A stretch of DNA of 64,000 nt from Pyrrhosoma nymphula (taxonomy: Eukaryota; Arthropoda; Insecta; Odonata; Coenagrionidae): positions 48,263,531-48,327,530 of the forward strand of contig OY754338.1 of the NCBI GenBank assembly GCA_963573305.1. The letters are read 5' to 3'. The position numbers and the translations under genes are program-made. The stretch's first letter is position 1. Every line of letters starts with the position of its first letter. Shown here piece after piece: positions 10,400 to 21,939 of the stretch. The notes beneath the pieces are model-generated. The model saw only the letters and a list, made by a program, of their open reading frames with translations. It was not told where the DNA came from and did no database searches.

Positions 10400-12050
10400 C
10401 ATTTTTGATTTATTATATTTGCCTCAATTCACATTTCCTCGAATAATTGAGACTTCACTGTGCTGGAATTTTTCTTAGGTCGTTCATCGGGTCAGGGCGT
10501 CCATTCTGGCACACTCAAAAAGAGCACCATCCGCAAAGCATATGGGTACCCTGTTTGCATTTTAGTCGTAATCTTAAAGTCACAGTTCAAGTTGGTCGAT
10601 GATTCGTTTGGAGCCTGGGAGCCTCCCAATTTGAGTTTTCTGGTCCATTCCTCCTTTTACTGTAAATGTTTTTATATATTACCAGGAATCCCGATTGAAG
10701 TTTATTCTCTTCATCCGAATTTAAATAGCTTAAATGATTATACCATTTCACAATCATTAGCATACGGAGTGAGCAAGCAACCTGCCTTCATGGCACTGGA
10801 TAGAATGGTTCAACTGCTGTGTTCAGTAATGACTGATTTTTCTTATTTTTCTAGACGCAAACGTCACTTGTGCTTGTAAGCAGTCTTCATAAAATAAAGT
10901 ACAAATAGTTCTGTTAGAAAGTAACTATTCGTCTCCAGTTATTTCAAGGGATTCATCATTTTTTCAAGAGTATGGAAAAAATCTTTTCAGTAGAAGTTGT
11001 CCAATCATTTTTTCAAATGTGTTGGTAAGTAGGACATTAGATTTTCCGAAAAAATTACCAGACTATCGTAAAATATTTGAAATTATTTTCACAGCGTCCC
11101 ATCAAACTCCTCCTATCTTTGGCTTTCTTACATCATAAGAGTATTCGACTGGAAATAAATGTTTTCATAATTGATTTTATTCCGGAACATTCTCAACACC
11201 TTTAATGCTCAAATAACGATGTGGTATTTTTTGTACATTCATGCCCCAGACATGCTTGTTGGGGAAAATAAGAAATAAGTGCAAACATTTTTTGAAGCTA
11301 GTTTGCCTCCTATTGCCTTACTTATATTTGTATAATAGGTATCCGGACGGGCACTTTATTTAACGCTCGGCAGAAAATACTCCCCGCAGCGCATTTCGGT
11401 TGCCTTCTTTTTTGTTACCTTCTTTGCTGTGGACTCCTTCACGTGCCACCTTTGCCCTCTCCCGTGAGGATTCTGCGAGGAAAGTATTTTCAAGAATAGA
11501 TGGGAAATGAATAGAATAAAAGTAAGAGTTCTTTTTTATTTCCTTCGGGACCCAAGAAACCCTTGCGACCTTTATAGAGGTCCAGGACGCATGCAGATGC
11601 GGTGCTGTTGGAAAGTCCTGAGGCCAGCCGAGCGAACCAAAGCAAGCAACTCCCGAAAGGACATGGGCGGGGGGTTTCACTCCCATCCAATTTCCATAGC
11701 CTTTACTCTCCCTTCTCCTCCATGCCGATCTTCTCTCCAGACCAAAGAGGTTGAAATACACTATACGAGGACGCTACTGGTCCCGTGTATGGAACGGTAG
11801 CGTGGCAGGATTTAGGGGTACATGGGTTCTGAAGGCCACGCCCACTCTAACAAAAACATTGAAACCGCTATGGTTGAAATGGTATCTTTGAACTTTGTCA
11901 ATGACTTAATTCCCGCAGTGCTGTCATCAGTTGTTTTGGGTTAAATATGTTTATGGTTCAGTAATTGTTTTTCAAAAACCTCCAGGATAGTCAAAATTTA
12001 ACCTTATGAAATCAAACAAAATCGCTTTTTCCCAAAAAAATAACTTAATA
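10400..12050. other. Unassigned DNA, including a CpG-richer patch
   Basis: I see no protein or repeat that I recognise. The part at 11.36-11.82 kb is more GC/CpG-rich than its surroundings and is open in several frames on both strands, but none of the translations resembles a known family, so I do not call a gene. Confidence 0.4.
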
Positions 12051-12109
12051 CACAATGCATCACACGTTTCAACCCAAAATCATCATCAAGGCAACTTGAA
12101 GATTGGAAG

Positions 12110-13390
12110 ACACCCTATTTATATTTCCAAAAAGGAGGGTTGGGTATTGGAAACAGTAGCCGAGGTATTGGAAGAGGAAGAAAAGTAAGGCTTAGGACGG
12201 TGGAGGTTAGTGACGGAAAAACCAAAGAGATTTGGAAAAGAGGAAGAAGAGACGATAGTGAAAGTTGGGTTGTCGTGGTTCATAGCAGGGGATTAGCGAG
12301 GGAGGGGGAGAGCGGGAAAGGAAAGTGAGCGAATTCATGTATCATGCCTGAATATGTTGAACAATTTAACCTTCTAATTCATAGACGATCATGGTTCCGA
12401 TACATATGATTCGTAACTTCCTTTCGAACAAAAACAAATATTGCACCACAATATATTAATTTATTCTCAATAATCAGTTACCTGGTTGTTCAATTGTTGA
12501 AAAATTAGGTTTTCTAAAAATTAACGAGTAAAAACAACTTTAAATGACATAAAAAGCTAAAATCTACAATGCCTGAATATTCGTTATCTTTTATTCCGAT
12601 TTCGAATGTCAAATAGCCACAGGAGCCGAAAAGAACGCATGAGCCAAAATTGATTTTGTGGAAACTTGAGACATACATTTATTTGTTTTTAAATTATGTT
12701 TTCATTAAATTTTTGAAATGAAAAAGTGACATGAGATAAATTAATTAATTACTTATTAAGTTGGGTGAGAGAGAGACTATAGGGCTCCATCTTCCCCGTT
12801 AACCTCTTTTCACACGGAAAAAATATGCAAATATTCAAATATACCATAAAATATAGAGAGAAATAGTGCGGCAAACGAAAAGAATATTACCAAGTTTACA
12901 AAGGAAAGATTTGAGATCAGCAGAACTCTTTCATTGGATAAGAGTCATGCGAGCCATGAATTTATGCTATCCAGGCACGGATAACACAGCGTTAGTCAAG
13001 CTTTTCATGATAAACGATGATTCTTGCAAGGCTGCCGCCATCCCTCTTCTCTTTTGGCCTCATCGCCAACAGTTTTGCCTGAGCTCTTGTAGGTTGCGAT
13101 TTATTTTGAGGTGGATGCATTCTAATATTAATAATAGTATGCAGTAACAATTTTCCATGTTTAATAAATTATTGTAATATCTGCCCAGAAAAACACCCCT
13201 GGTTAAATTAAATTAAATTACTCACATAACTGCCAGTGGAAATATATTACAATTGCCGTAAGACAGATTTTTCATTAATAAAACGTACTAAAGCTAATGC
13301 ACTTACATAAGGAAAACATTATTTTTCTGGAATTATTGCCGTAATTCTATTGAATGCTAGCTTGAGCGTATTCTTCAATGTTTTTAAAGA
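12110..13390. other. Unassigned DNA
   Basis: Purine-rich at 12.13-12.33 kb, otherwise AT-rich. The 93-residue open frame at 12866-13147 (plus) shows no recognisable domain and I treat it as chance. Confidence 0.45.
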
Positions 13391-13394
13391 AAGG

Positions 13395-13790
13395 AGAATC
13401 ACACCAATGAAGCATACATACTCATCGCGCCGTTCCTTTTCGGTATATACGTAGTCAAAAGAGCGAAATTGTCGGCGAAAAACAGAAAACTGGCTTTGGT
13501 GTGGATAATTTCCTCTAAATTTCCCTATCCTTGCAAATCATTGCTACTGCTGCATTTATGCATTGCTTCATTCACGCTACGTTGTTCTAATGACCTCATA
13601 CTGCTCTTCAGAGTCTCTTCCACCTTTTTCACCAATGAATTTCTCAGTTATTCCCTCCTCTCTCCATTTTTCCTTCATAAATCTGTTTATTTATTTGACT
13701 CTCATCCATTCTCTCAACTTGGTAAAACCAAAGAAGTACTCCTTTTTCATGTAGATCAATTACTGAACCATTCTATCCGAGTTATTTCAT
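13395..13790 (-). pseudogene. LINE 3' end fragment (family 1)
   Basis: The minus strand translates into VERMDESQINKQIYEGK and following basic residues, the C-terminal segment (FGHVxRMDExR-like) of the LINE family seen at 8.6-10.4 kb. It is followed at about 13.40-13.46 kb by the shared 3' sequence with GGAACGGCGCGATGAGTATG. Only the last few hundred bases survive. Confidence 0.6.
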
Positions 13791-13799
13791 GACCCACAC

Positions 13800-15425
13800 A
13801 CTTTTTATCCACATGCTACCTACAAAGTTTCTTAAATATTGTGGAGGTACTTGGATTACTATTGGGACACTAAAGTTACAAATCGAGATGGTGGCCTTTG
13901 ACCTCACAGTACCCTCACAGATGGGGTCCTCAGGGTATTTCACAACCCCCTTTCTCCCACCACTCTATATTTCCGCATCGCCTCCCACCATACCTGATTC
14001 ATCACGCCTTTCCGCCTCCTTGTTCGTTCGCTTCGACCTTACCACCACCCCCCAGCATCCCCCGGGAAAAAATATCCACTTCCTTCTCCTCTCCTTGGAC
14101 TGGGTTGTAACGAGAAAAAAATATCAAAGTATCCAAATTCAATATTTTAAAGTCACACCTTTCGGACGTCTTAGGAGCATGAACACCATCACCTAACGAT
14201 TGGACGGGGGACAGATTCCATTATCCACCATGTTTACGTATTCAGTGTGGCTCGTACAAGTGAACGCCTTCACTTATATAGAAAGATAGGAGTATAGAAA
14301 ATGCAAGTAGCAGATACTCTCGGGCAAAAGCTGCTTTGTTACAAATAGAAGAAGAAAATATTTACCACGGTAAATTACATCCTTGGAATTATAAATAATT
14401 CTCTATTAGCATACGAATGGAGTTTGGCCTTATATAGATGTAAAATTTGGACGTGGGGTAAACGAAAGAGACTAAGCTCCTTTGAGACGCTGAGCTGCAA
14501 TTCAAATGGACTGAAAAGGTTTCTAATGAGGAAGTGCATTGAATAATAAACGAGAGAAGAAGCTTTGGTGACACCCAACATGAGAAGCAAAGGTTAAATT
14601 TGATTCACTTGCTTTAAACTTGAAGAAGCCTCCAGAATTGGAGAGTAACCGTTGGTGTTAATTTATTCATTAGGTGGAGATTATTCTAAAAATTGCATTT
14701 ACCACATGGCCATTTGCTTTCCATTTCAAATATGCATTTTCTGTTGGTTTTTGTCTTGCAAACAGCCCTCCCCGATTTATATCTCCGTTGTCTACGCAGC
14801 GAAGCAGACGGGCTGTGGAGCGGACCCCCGTTTGCCTCCTACCCACCCTCTCTCGTCCTATTCCTTGAATTTGCTTTTCGCACCTTCTCTCAACTTCTGG
14901 TCTTACTCAGCGTTCTCGATTATCGCGACAGCTGCGAGAAATATCGATCAAAATGGTTTTCTGGCACCTCACATCACCCGCTCTTCTTTCTCTCCGATAT
15001 CTTTCGTACTTTTTTCTCTCCTTTCTCCTCTTTGGCATCTTTCTTCCTCTTTCCTTCGCCCCTATGTGTCGTCGAGGTTTTTATTTTAGCTTTAACCGAA
15101 ATGGCAGGTTGCTACAGAGTTACGAAGCACTGCCTATTTTGACCCTTTTGATGTACTCAGTTGACTAAAGGAGTTGCGGCATAAAACAATCTGAAGATAC
15201 TTATATGCATAAATAAGCATCATACCTTTCCCTCTCAGGGTAGGCACTGTAAAATTAAGTTTTATTGTCGGTGAGAGAAGAAAACTCACCGGCATAGCAT
15301 TTCAATAGCGACTGTGCTTAAAACATTCTTTTATACTGCCATATCCTTTCATACCTCTTTCACTTCAGTTAAACTCATATGCTGCTCCATGCAAACTTTC
15401 CTTTTCTTTAGACTCCAAATATTCT
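13800..15425. other. Unassigned DNA with pyrimidine-rich stretches
   Basis: Plus strand is pyrimidine-rich at 13.95-14.1 and 14.75-15.1 kb, which opens several overlapping frames. The translations are low-complexity (F, S, L, P) and match nothing I recognise. Confidence 0.45.
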
Positions 15426-15429
15426 TTCA

Positions 15430-15780
15430 CTTCCTTCACGTTCTCTTTTCACACCTCCACTTTAACCAAATAATTTCTTAGAACACCAATTCCCCTAAAT
15501 CCATTCAATCCACTTCATCAAATCGGCTTCGTTATTCGAATCTCATCCATTCTCTCAGCTTGGACAAACCAGCAAAGTAAGCTCCTTTCACACCTGTCTA
15601 TTAACGGAGCATTTATTTACCATTATTTCATCATCTACTTATCTCTAACCCTATCCCTTCTTCTTGCACTGCGAACACGTCTCAGATACCCCACACCCTC
15701 TGCGTTTAGTCTATTCCTAAGTTTATCCTTGTCTACTAAATTTTCTATTCCCGGTGTGTTAATATACCGTTTCTACCCTA
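15430..15780 (-). pseudogene. LINE C-terminal fragment (family 1)
   Basis: The minus strand gives DKDKLRNRLNAEGVGYLRR near 15.7 kb and QAERMDEIRITKPI near 15.55 kb, the same two blocks, in the same order, as QDKLNSRLNAVGMGYLRS and QVERMNAKEL in the 8.6-10.4 kb copy. It is a separate copy from 13.4-13.8 kb because the two overlap in content. Stops and frame changes are present. Confidence 0.65.
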
Positions 15781-15839
15781 CTAGTGGTGGTTTGCAGGAA
15801 ACGGTAGCCCGCGGCTGCGGCTAAAGCCAGCATTTCAAG

Positions 15840-16240
15840 GTAGTTCTTTCAGTTATAGGGGGAAGAAAGGGAGCGTTTGGTGAGTGATTATCTGGAAGTA
15901 GGAATATGGAGCAATGAGTAGCAAGACAAGATACCATCGGACGATAAGTTACGGAGATGAGGGACTCTGATTTTAACTACATTTGTAAAGAAGTGAGTAA
16001 TGTGTTCCGGAGATTTAAAAGTTGTTTCGGCCGACATCGACCATGTAGGGGAACAGTATGAGATAATGGGAAGGGAAATAGATTTGAAGTAAGATTGTAA
16101 TGCTCTGGGATCTTTTATTTCAGCGAACCGGTAAAGTAGGGCTAATAGGGACATATTTTTACTTTTAATAGCCTGGATGCGCTTAGAATAAACGAGTGTC
16201 TGGGTTGCTTATACACCAAGATCTTTTATTGATGTAGGTT
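15840..16240 (-). pseudogene. LINE reverse transcriptase C-terminal fragment (another family)
   Basis: The minus strand first gives a KDLGVY-like block, then the open stretch KNMSLLALLYRFAEIKDP, LQSYFKSISLPIISYCSPTW and VVKIRVPHLRNL. This is the region just after the reverse-transcriptase thumb in Jockey/CR1/I-type LINEs, where xxRPxLEYxSxVW is typical. It is a different family from the neighbouring fragment at 15.43-15.78 kb. It is 5'-truncated at about 16.24 kb and ends near 15.84 kb. Confidence 0.7.
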
Positions 16241-16579
16241 ATTGATGTTTAATGGGGTGGAGCTGATAGAGTTGTTGAAGTTGTTTGTATTCTCACTTTT
16301 TTTCTCGTTTCCGCTCCCGCACCACCACCTTTAGTTTCTTCCGCCTTGATGCTGAATAACTAATATAAAAAAAAATATTTTATGAATTTTTCCCACTCTT
16401 CATGAGTCAATTCTTACCAATTTTGGGTTGAGCAATAGGTGGAAGTATTTCGGTTTAACGGATGAAGAGAAATTGATACATTTTAATTACATATGCCAAC
16501 AACATTGAGAGTGCATTTGATTTTTTATAAATGGCAGTTACATTCTAAGAGTTCTAAATTGATGGAAAAATACCTGGGA

Positions 16580-18288
16580 GATGGTTGGGTCTAAAGAGAA
16601 TCATGTGGTGGCTTCATGAGCTCATTGAAGTCTTTTAGCTTGCCTCTTGTAAGTGAGTTCCGGAGCATCCCTACACAAAGTCCAGCACTAATCCGTAAGC
16701 ATTGATTCATTCCAACGGTCCTGATATCATTGTTGTTCCATTCCAGAAATATCCTGATAGAATCTTTCTCCGTGTTCATCACTGACAGATCCACAACTAG
16801 GAGGGAAAAAGTCTAGGTGTGAGTGAAGAAAATGGATTTTTATGGACATATTGGATCCAAGTTGATGGCATTTTTGCAGGAGCACTGTCACCAACTGAGT
16901 GTAGTTATCATCTCTCTCCTTGCCTAAAAATCCATGAATATTTCCTTTTCCTGAGCTTCCTTTTCTTTCCTCTCCAATACTTGGTCAAATGCAGGATCCT
17001 TTACAAGTTCTCGAATTTGTGGCCCGACAAAAATACCTTCCTTGACTTTGGCATCATTTAATTTCGGAAATTTCTCTCTTACGTACTTAAAGGCCTATCC
17101 TTGATTCATATCTTAGACAACATTTTTTATCAAACCCAGCATGCTGGGGTGGAAGAAGAACATCTTTTTGGTTCACGAGAGGCTCGACAACGACATTTTT
17201 CTCGCTAGGGTTAAGATTTCTTGCATGCCAGTCTGCTTGAATATAATGTGATTTCCTATCCCAGCTGTCCCACATACATAAAAAGCAGCAATACTTTGTG
17301 TACCCCAGTTGCATTCCTAAGAGTACAACAATGACTTTTACATCACCACAGATTTTCCACTTGTGTTCATGATACTTGATTGAGTCCAAAAGGGCTGTCA
17401 TATTTGAATAAGTCTCCTTCATGTGAACTGCATGACCAGCAGGAATAGAAAGAAGACGGTTGCCATTGTGAAGTAATACAACTTTCAAACTAAACTCGGA
17501 GGAGTCTATGATTAGCCTCCATTCAGTTGGATCATGGTTCAAATTCAAATATTTCATCAAGCCATTAATGTCGCAGCAAACAACAAGATTGTTTTTCTTC
17601 TCAAAAAAGGGAAGCAGACCCCTGTGACGTTGTCTGGACTGAGAGACTCTGACATCACGTTCCAGAAGATTCCATTGATGTAGTCTAAACCCTAGAATGC
17701 CTGCCTTCTCATTTGACAGGTCAAGGTCTCTAATGAGATCACTCGTTTCCGATAGACTCAATCTGAGAGGTTTATCTTCTTTTTCCTCAAAATCAGGGTC
17801 ACGGGATGTTAGGCTTGTTAGGTTCTTCTTCTTCTTGTTTCACACTGTCTTCATTTTCTACTTCAAACACAATTTTCGGGTGGAGTAGGAACTGGTAAAC
17901 TATCTGAATGCGGAATGGGTTGAATAGCAGATCGAATATTCGGGTATTGAACTGTTCTTCTTTTCTTCATAGGCAATCCTCCCTTTATAGGTGGAGTCAA
18001 ACGGAAATAGCAGTCATCTGTATGGCTTCTAGGCTCCCGCCAAACCATAGGCACAGCAAAAGCCATAGATTGTTTCTAATTTTTCAGCCATTTTCGCAGT
18101 GTAACTGAACAAGCGTTGCAACATACATGTGGAGCCCACGACTTATCCTGGTCCCCTACCTTCATACCGAAATAATAGTGAAAAGCAGTCTTCAAAAGAG
18201 GCGTCAGCTTCCGTTTCTGTGATGAAAATGTTATTTCACCACAAATGTAACAAATATTATTCACTTTATTTACAAATTTTCGTGGCAT
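16580..18288 (-). pseudogene. Conserved uncharacterised protein, broken copy (transposon-like dispersal)
   Basis: The minus strand encodes a protein of about 510-560 codons in at least four pieces. The start at 18288 (MPRKFVNK) opens a likely zinc-binding N-terminus with CYIC and CCNAC pairs about 46 residues apart. Then follow MVWREP, a long middle domain (17761-17087) with GLMKYLNLNH, EWRLIIDSSEFSLKVVLLHN, KICGDVKVI, LLGMQLGYTKYCCFLCMWDS, and a C-terminal part with REKFPKLNDAKVKEGIFVGP, SIKIHFLHSHLDFFP, SVSDEHGERFYQDI and DRWNESMLTDY. Breaks: a stop after RKWLKN, a frameshift near 17862, a replaced segment after LLPPQHAGFDKK, and several stops in the last third. I recall very similar predicted proteins from many insects and from Hydra, always unnamed. 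The conserved D, H and E residues could be catalytic, but no function is established to my knowledge. It is a head-to-tail neighbour of the piggyBac gene. Confidence 0.7.
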
Positions 18289-18314
18289 TTTGACGAATTT
18301 TACACTTTACATTT

Positions 18315-18375
18315 CTCCGTCAGTCGCGTCACATTTTGGAACGCTATTTGTCGCGCGGCGTCTCACAGACACTAT
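18315..18375. repeat. Terminal-repeat-like sequence left of the piggyBac gene
   Basis: CTCCGTCAGTCGCGTC at 18315-18330, followed after about 20 bp by TTGTCGCGCGGCGTCTCACA, matches in inverted orientation the GCCGCGCGACCAACGGAGGG end at 21.9 kb. It most likely marks the left end of the piggyBac element, although the expected outermost CCC and the TTAA target are not preserved here. Confidence 0.5.
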
Positions 18376-18607
18376 TTAAAAATGGTTAGAGAAAATGCAT
18401 GAAATAGAAAGAACTGTTTTAAATACAAATAAATCGTTCATTGAATATTTAATTTCATGCATGGGCAGAGAATTTATGCCTAATAATGATGGAAATATTC
18501 GTATTAATAAAAGATTTAATAATACTTATTTTGACGTTTATTACAGTTTTTATTGCATCGAAATTACATCAACATGTTTCGTTTGAACAGGAAATGCAAA
18601 TATTTTT

Positions 18608-20297
18608 TTAATGCTCCAAGCAAATGAAATTGTTACAATTATTACATTTGTACTTATTCATTCCATTCTTTTTTCGACCACAGACGTAACACCTCTTTCG
18701 GGCTGTGGAATTTTATTTTGTTCCACTTTCCTCAGTCTCCTTTCGGAAATGCTTACTCGTACCCTGACACAATTCATTCTCATTAGTTTCATTATTCATT
18801 ATTAAACTGAATTCTAATGTTCTTTTCTTCAACTCTACCGATAAAAAAGGGATTTGAGACCTCTTTTTCATGTGTTCCGCCACTAATTCTTTTGCCAGAT
18901 TTTTGATAAAATATCTTCTTTTACGAAGTCTCAGGGAATTAGGATTATTCTTTAGATAAATAATCTGGGAATTTATTGCTCCTACATTTAGCATTGTGCA
19001 GAATATCACCATTGGCCAGCGATTAGTGTTTCTCGAACAGAGTAAGTCGCGCATAACTTATCCACAACATCCACTCTAGATTTCGTAGCATTATAGAATG
19101 TAACAATTTCCGGTTTTTTGGCTGTACCTGTTGCTTCATCAATATCAGAATCGTGATGCATTGATGATAATAGTAGGACATTTTTTCTTGCTTTGGGTAT
19201 GTATGGCACTAAAGTGCACTCTTTCTGAAACAAAAAACGGGATGTAAATTTTTGCCGACCTTGTGTGGATGTGAAGGAGGGCGGTAGCTGCCTTTTATTT
19301 TTCCTAATTGTGCCCACATATGTAAGCTTGTCACTTTTTAGAATATTTGTAACTAGATCATAACTAGTAAACCATTTATCTGCAGTGACGTTGCGTCCAC
19401 TGACTCGAATTGGTTGAATCAATCTCTTTACTACATCATAAGGACTGTTGCTAACCTGAAGTGGGCCTTCTGGTTGCTTTCCAGCATATATCTCTATTTT
19501 GGATGTATAGAAACTCCTCGAGTCTGCCAATAAAAATATCTTTATTCCATACTTCCCTGGTTTAATGGGGATGTACTGGCGAAAACCGCACCTTCCCTAA
19601 AAGCTTCCCTAATTGGAGCAAGTTTATCTAAAGCCTTCCTTTTATTCCTTGTTTCTTTTTCATCAAAACGTATATACTGCAAGAGGAAATGAAAACGTTT
19701 CTGAGACATTACCATGCGAAAAATTTGTACCCCGGTGCCATCGTTATTCTACAAGTCACTAGTATGGAGTTTGCTATTTCTTAGAACATCTGCGATATAA
19801 AGTAATCCTATGAAAGCTCTTATTTCACTAATGTCCGTCGGAGTGCAATCCCTTTCCCTACAAAAGTCGGCTTTCTTAGCGGCAATGAGCTTATTTGTAT
19901 TTTCCACTACTAGAGCTAATATATTGTCACTAATGAAACTATTCCAACACTCTGAGACACTTTTTGAAGCTTTTGCTTTCCCTTTCACTACTGGTTTTTC
20001 AGTAAATATATTGTGAGAGCGAATTTTTACACTTCTAAGCTAACCCTCCAACTCCCACTCAGTGACTTGATCTATCCCGAAAACAATGTTTTTACCAGAA
20101 ACTTCTTCTTCTTGGCCACCTTCTTCCTCACTGTCTTGTTCCACATCACTGTTCTGAAGTTGGTCCTCAATAAAGTCTTCTTCACTATCACTGTCCACAG
20201 CTTCTGATACTTCTGAATCAGTTGATTCTAGCAAAATTCCCTGAATATATTGACGATCCTTATCTATCATCGGATTCATTTTTCTTTTACGCTCCAT
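18608..20297 (-). pseudogene. piggyBac transposase, nearly full length but broken
   Basis: On the minus strand: an acidic N-terminus from M at 20297 (TDSEVSEAVDSDSEED); the leader ending in SVSECWNSFISDN; the block ISEIRAFIGLLYIADVLRNS; RFDEKETRNKRKALDKLAPI; YIPIKPGKYGIKIFLLADSR; IEIYAGKQPEGP; VTADKWFTSYDLV; KNVLLLSSMHHD; SRVDVVDKLCATYSV; then NRWPMVIFCTMLNVGAINSQ, and a cysteine-rich C-terminal finger RCYVCGRKKN...KCNNCNN ending at 18608. piggyBac enzymes excise precisely at TTAA. The second and third catalytic aspartates (in TADKW and RVDVVD) are present. The segment between APIREAF and FRQYIP, which should hold the first aspartate, is deleted with a frameshift near 19.59 kb. Other breaks are stops near 20.04 and 19.75 kb and frameshifts near 19.05 and 18.71 kb. 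It is dead. Confidence 0.9.
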
Positions 20298-20299
20298 CT

Positions 20300-21690
20300 A
20301 TTCACCGGATGGAAAATAGCAATTCAGATCTTTGCTCAAAATCTAGGATAGAAAAAATGTATAAAATGAAAAATACCTTAACGTGAAACGATAGGAGAGA
20401 TTGATCGAAGCTCTGAAAAGGTCCTGACGTTACTTCCTTCCTTATGCCAATTGTAAGACTCACCACTCACCAGTACTGATCAGTTCACAACAACAGTTAA
20501 CACAATTCAGGTGTGTAGGGATAATAGGGGAAGGAGGGTGGAGGGGGCGGGCGTTGGAGTGTGGCGGCGTGAGCATGAGTCAGAAGGGAAGGGTGGGAGG
20601 GAGGACAGCTATGTAGGTATTTTGTGGCGATGATTGGTCTCCGGGCAGCGCAGCGGGTAGTCTAGCGTGTGAAGAGAACGAAGGGAGGGATTAGCAGGGA
20701 ACACATTATCACACTGTAGTTTCTGAGAACTTCTGTGCACAATAGCCGATGAGGGTAATTTGCTAGCCCAAGCTACTATTAGGGCTGCAGGTGTTTTGGA
20801 GGGAATTTTTGCTAGTTTTTAGGAATTACGTTGGTGAAAGGAGTTGAAGGAATAGCTCTTGGATTTTTGAATAGCTATTTTTGAATGAAGGAATAGCTCT
20901 TGGTCTTGGAATCTGCTAATGGCTCCCTGATTGTTCAGCTACTGGAAATATCGGTGTGGAGGGAAGAAAGGAGGTGCGGTGAAGGAGGCACTGTTCATGG
21001 TATCACTGATGAAATAATTCATTTAGTGGGATGAGGATAAGAGGGAATGAGATGGAAGCACTTTCTCGTTTGCAAGGGGCACGTTGTTTTTGAAGTGCTG
21101 CCTGGGATCAAACATTTCCAAGGCGTCAATTCTCCTCATATTTATTTATAACTGCAGTATTTGCATCATAAAGTCAGTCCGATGATTCTATTACTTTTTA
21201 TTCCTACTGCTTTTTCGACAAAAAAGAATACTGAAGTTTCACAATACGGATTTCGCTAAGAACCTTGCAAATAATTTTTACTTTACAGTAGGAATTATTG
21301 ATTTTCGAGACATTTTATTTTGAAAGCGCGTTCAGTTGAACTTGAACCAAAACATTTTCTCCTATCAGATTGAAAAGTTGTTATTCGATACAACCAAAAA
21401 ATTGTTATGTATATATTTACGGTTAATGTTATGCATCTACTTATTTGTAATGCCCTACAAGCCACCATAAAAATGTGTGACAGAGGGGGAACGGTATAGT
21501 ATATGCCAAAGTTCACTCAAATTATGTGAGAAACAGAGTAATTTTTCACAATAATAGTTTTTTCATTCATGTGTTATAGTAAGAACAGTCAAAAGTGCGT
21601 AGAAATAAGACGCGTATCCAAAATTTAATGATTTAAATAATAGTTTGTTTCAATTATAACGTATTTAAAAACTTTGCAATTAATATCGCG
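20300..21690. other. Region upstream of the piggyBac gene, G-rich patch
   Basis: No coding similarity. At 20527-20551 four or more G-runs lie close together on the plus strand, so a G-quadruplex is possible. A 17-bp direct repeat (GAAGGAATAGCTCTTGG) occurs twice at about 20.85-20.91 kb. If the piggyBac element ends at 21938, this is its long 5' non-coding part. Confidence 0.45.
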
Positions 21691-21715
21691 AAGGTATTAG
21701 CATATAACGTATTGT

Positions 21716-21938
21716 AGCACAAGTTGTCGCGTGGCGTCTACCAGACTCCAAAAGCAACAAAATATCAGTATTTATTCCAAAAATGTGAAAAAACTTAAAA
21801 TATATTGGTGAACATTTCAGAAGCATAACATAATAAGATACAAGGAAGCTGAGTTTCCTAACTATGAAAACACGATGTGGGTAAAGAAAATAAAATGGCT
21901 TGGCGTCTGGCAGATGCCGCGCGACCAACGGAGGGTTA
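21716..21938. repeat. Inverted repeat ending at TTAA: piggyBac right end or MITE
   Basis: GTTGTCGCGTGGCGTCTACC at about 21724 and its inverted counterpart GCCGCGCGACCAACGGAGGG directly before TTAA (ending 21938) enclose about 150 bp. AGGG-TTAA is the outer boundary expected of a piggyBac-type end (inverted CCCT). The same words recur at 18.32-18.37 kb in opposite orientation. It can be read either as the right end of a 3.6-kb element (18315-21938) with subterminal inverted repeats, or as a separate small non-autonomous relative. Confidence 0.6.
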
Positions 21939-21939
21939 A

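Noticed and set aside
10460..10879. 139-codon open frame on the plus strand, the longest apparently free frame in its region
   Set aside because: No domain, no similarity I recognise, ordinary composition; expected by chance in 64 kb.
11360..11800. GC/CpG-richer patch open on both strands with a TATAAAGG word
   Set aside because: Could be an exon or promoter of a host gene, but no protein family or splice pattern can be supported.
12055..12110. Possible hammerhead-like box on the minus strand (TTGATGATG ... TTGAAACGTGTG)
   Set aside because: The first base of the CUGANGA box is T and stem II does not pair. It may be an eroded repeat tail, but evidence is too weak to annotate.
14652..15168. 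Four overlapping open frames on the plus strand up to 149 codons
   Set aside because: They arise from pyrimidine-rich sequence that lacks stops in several frames; low-complexity translations.
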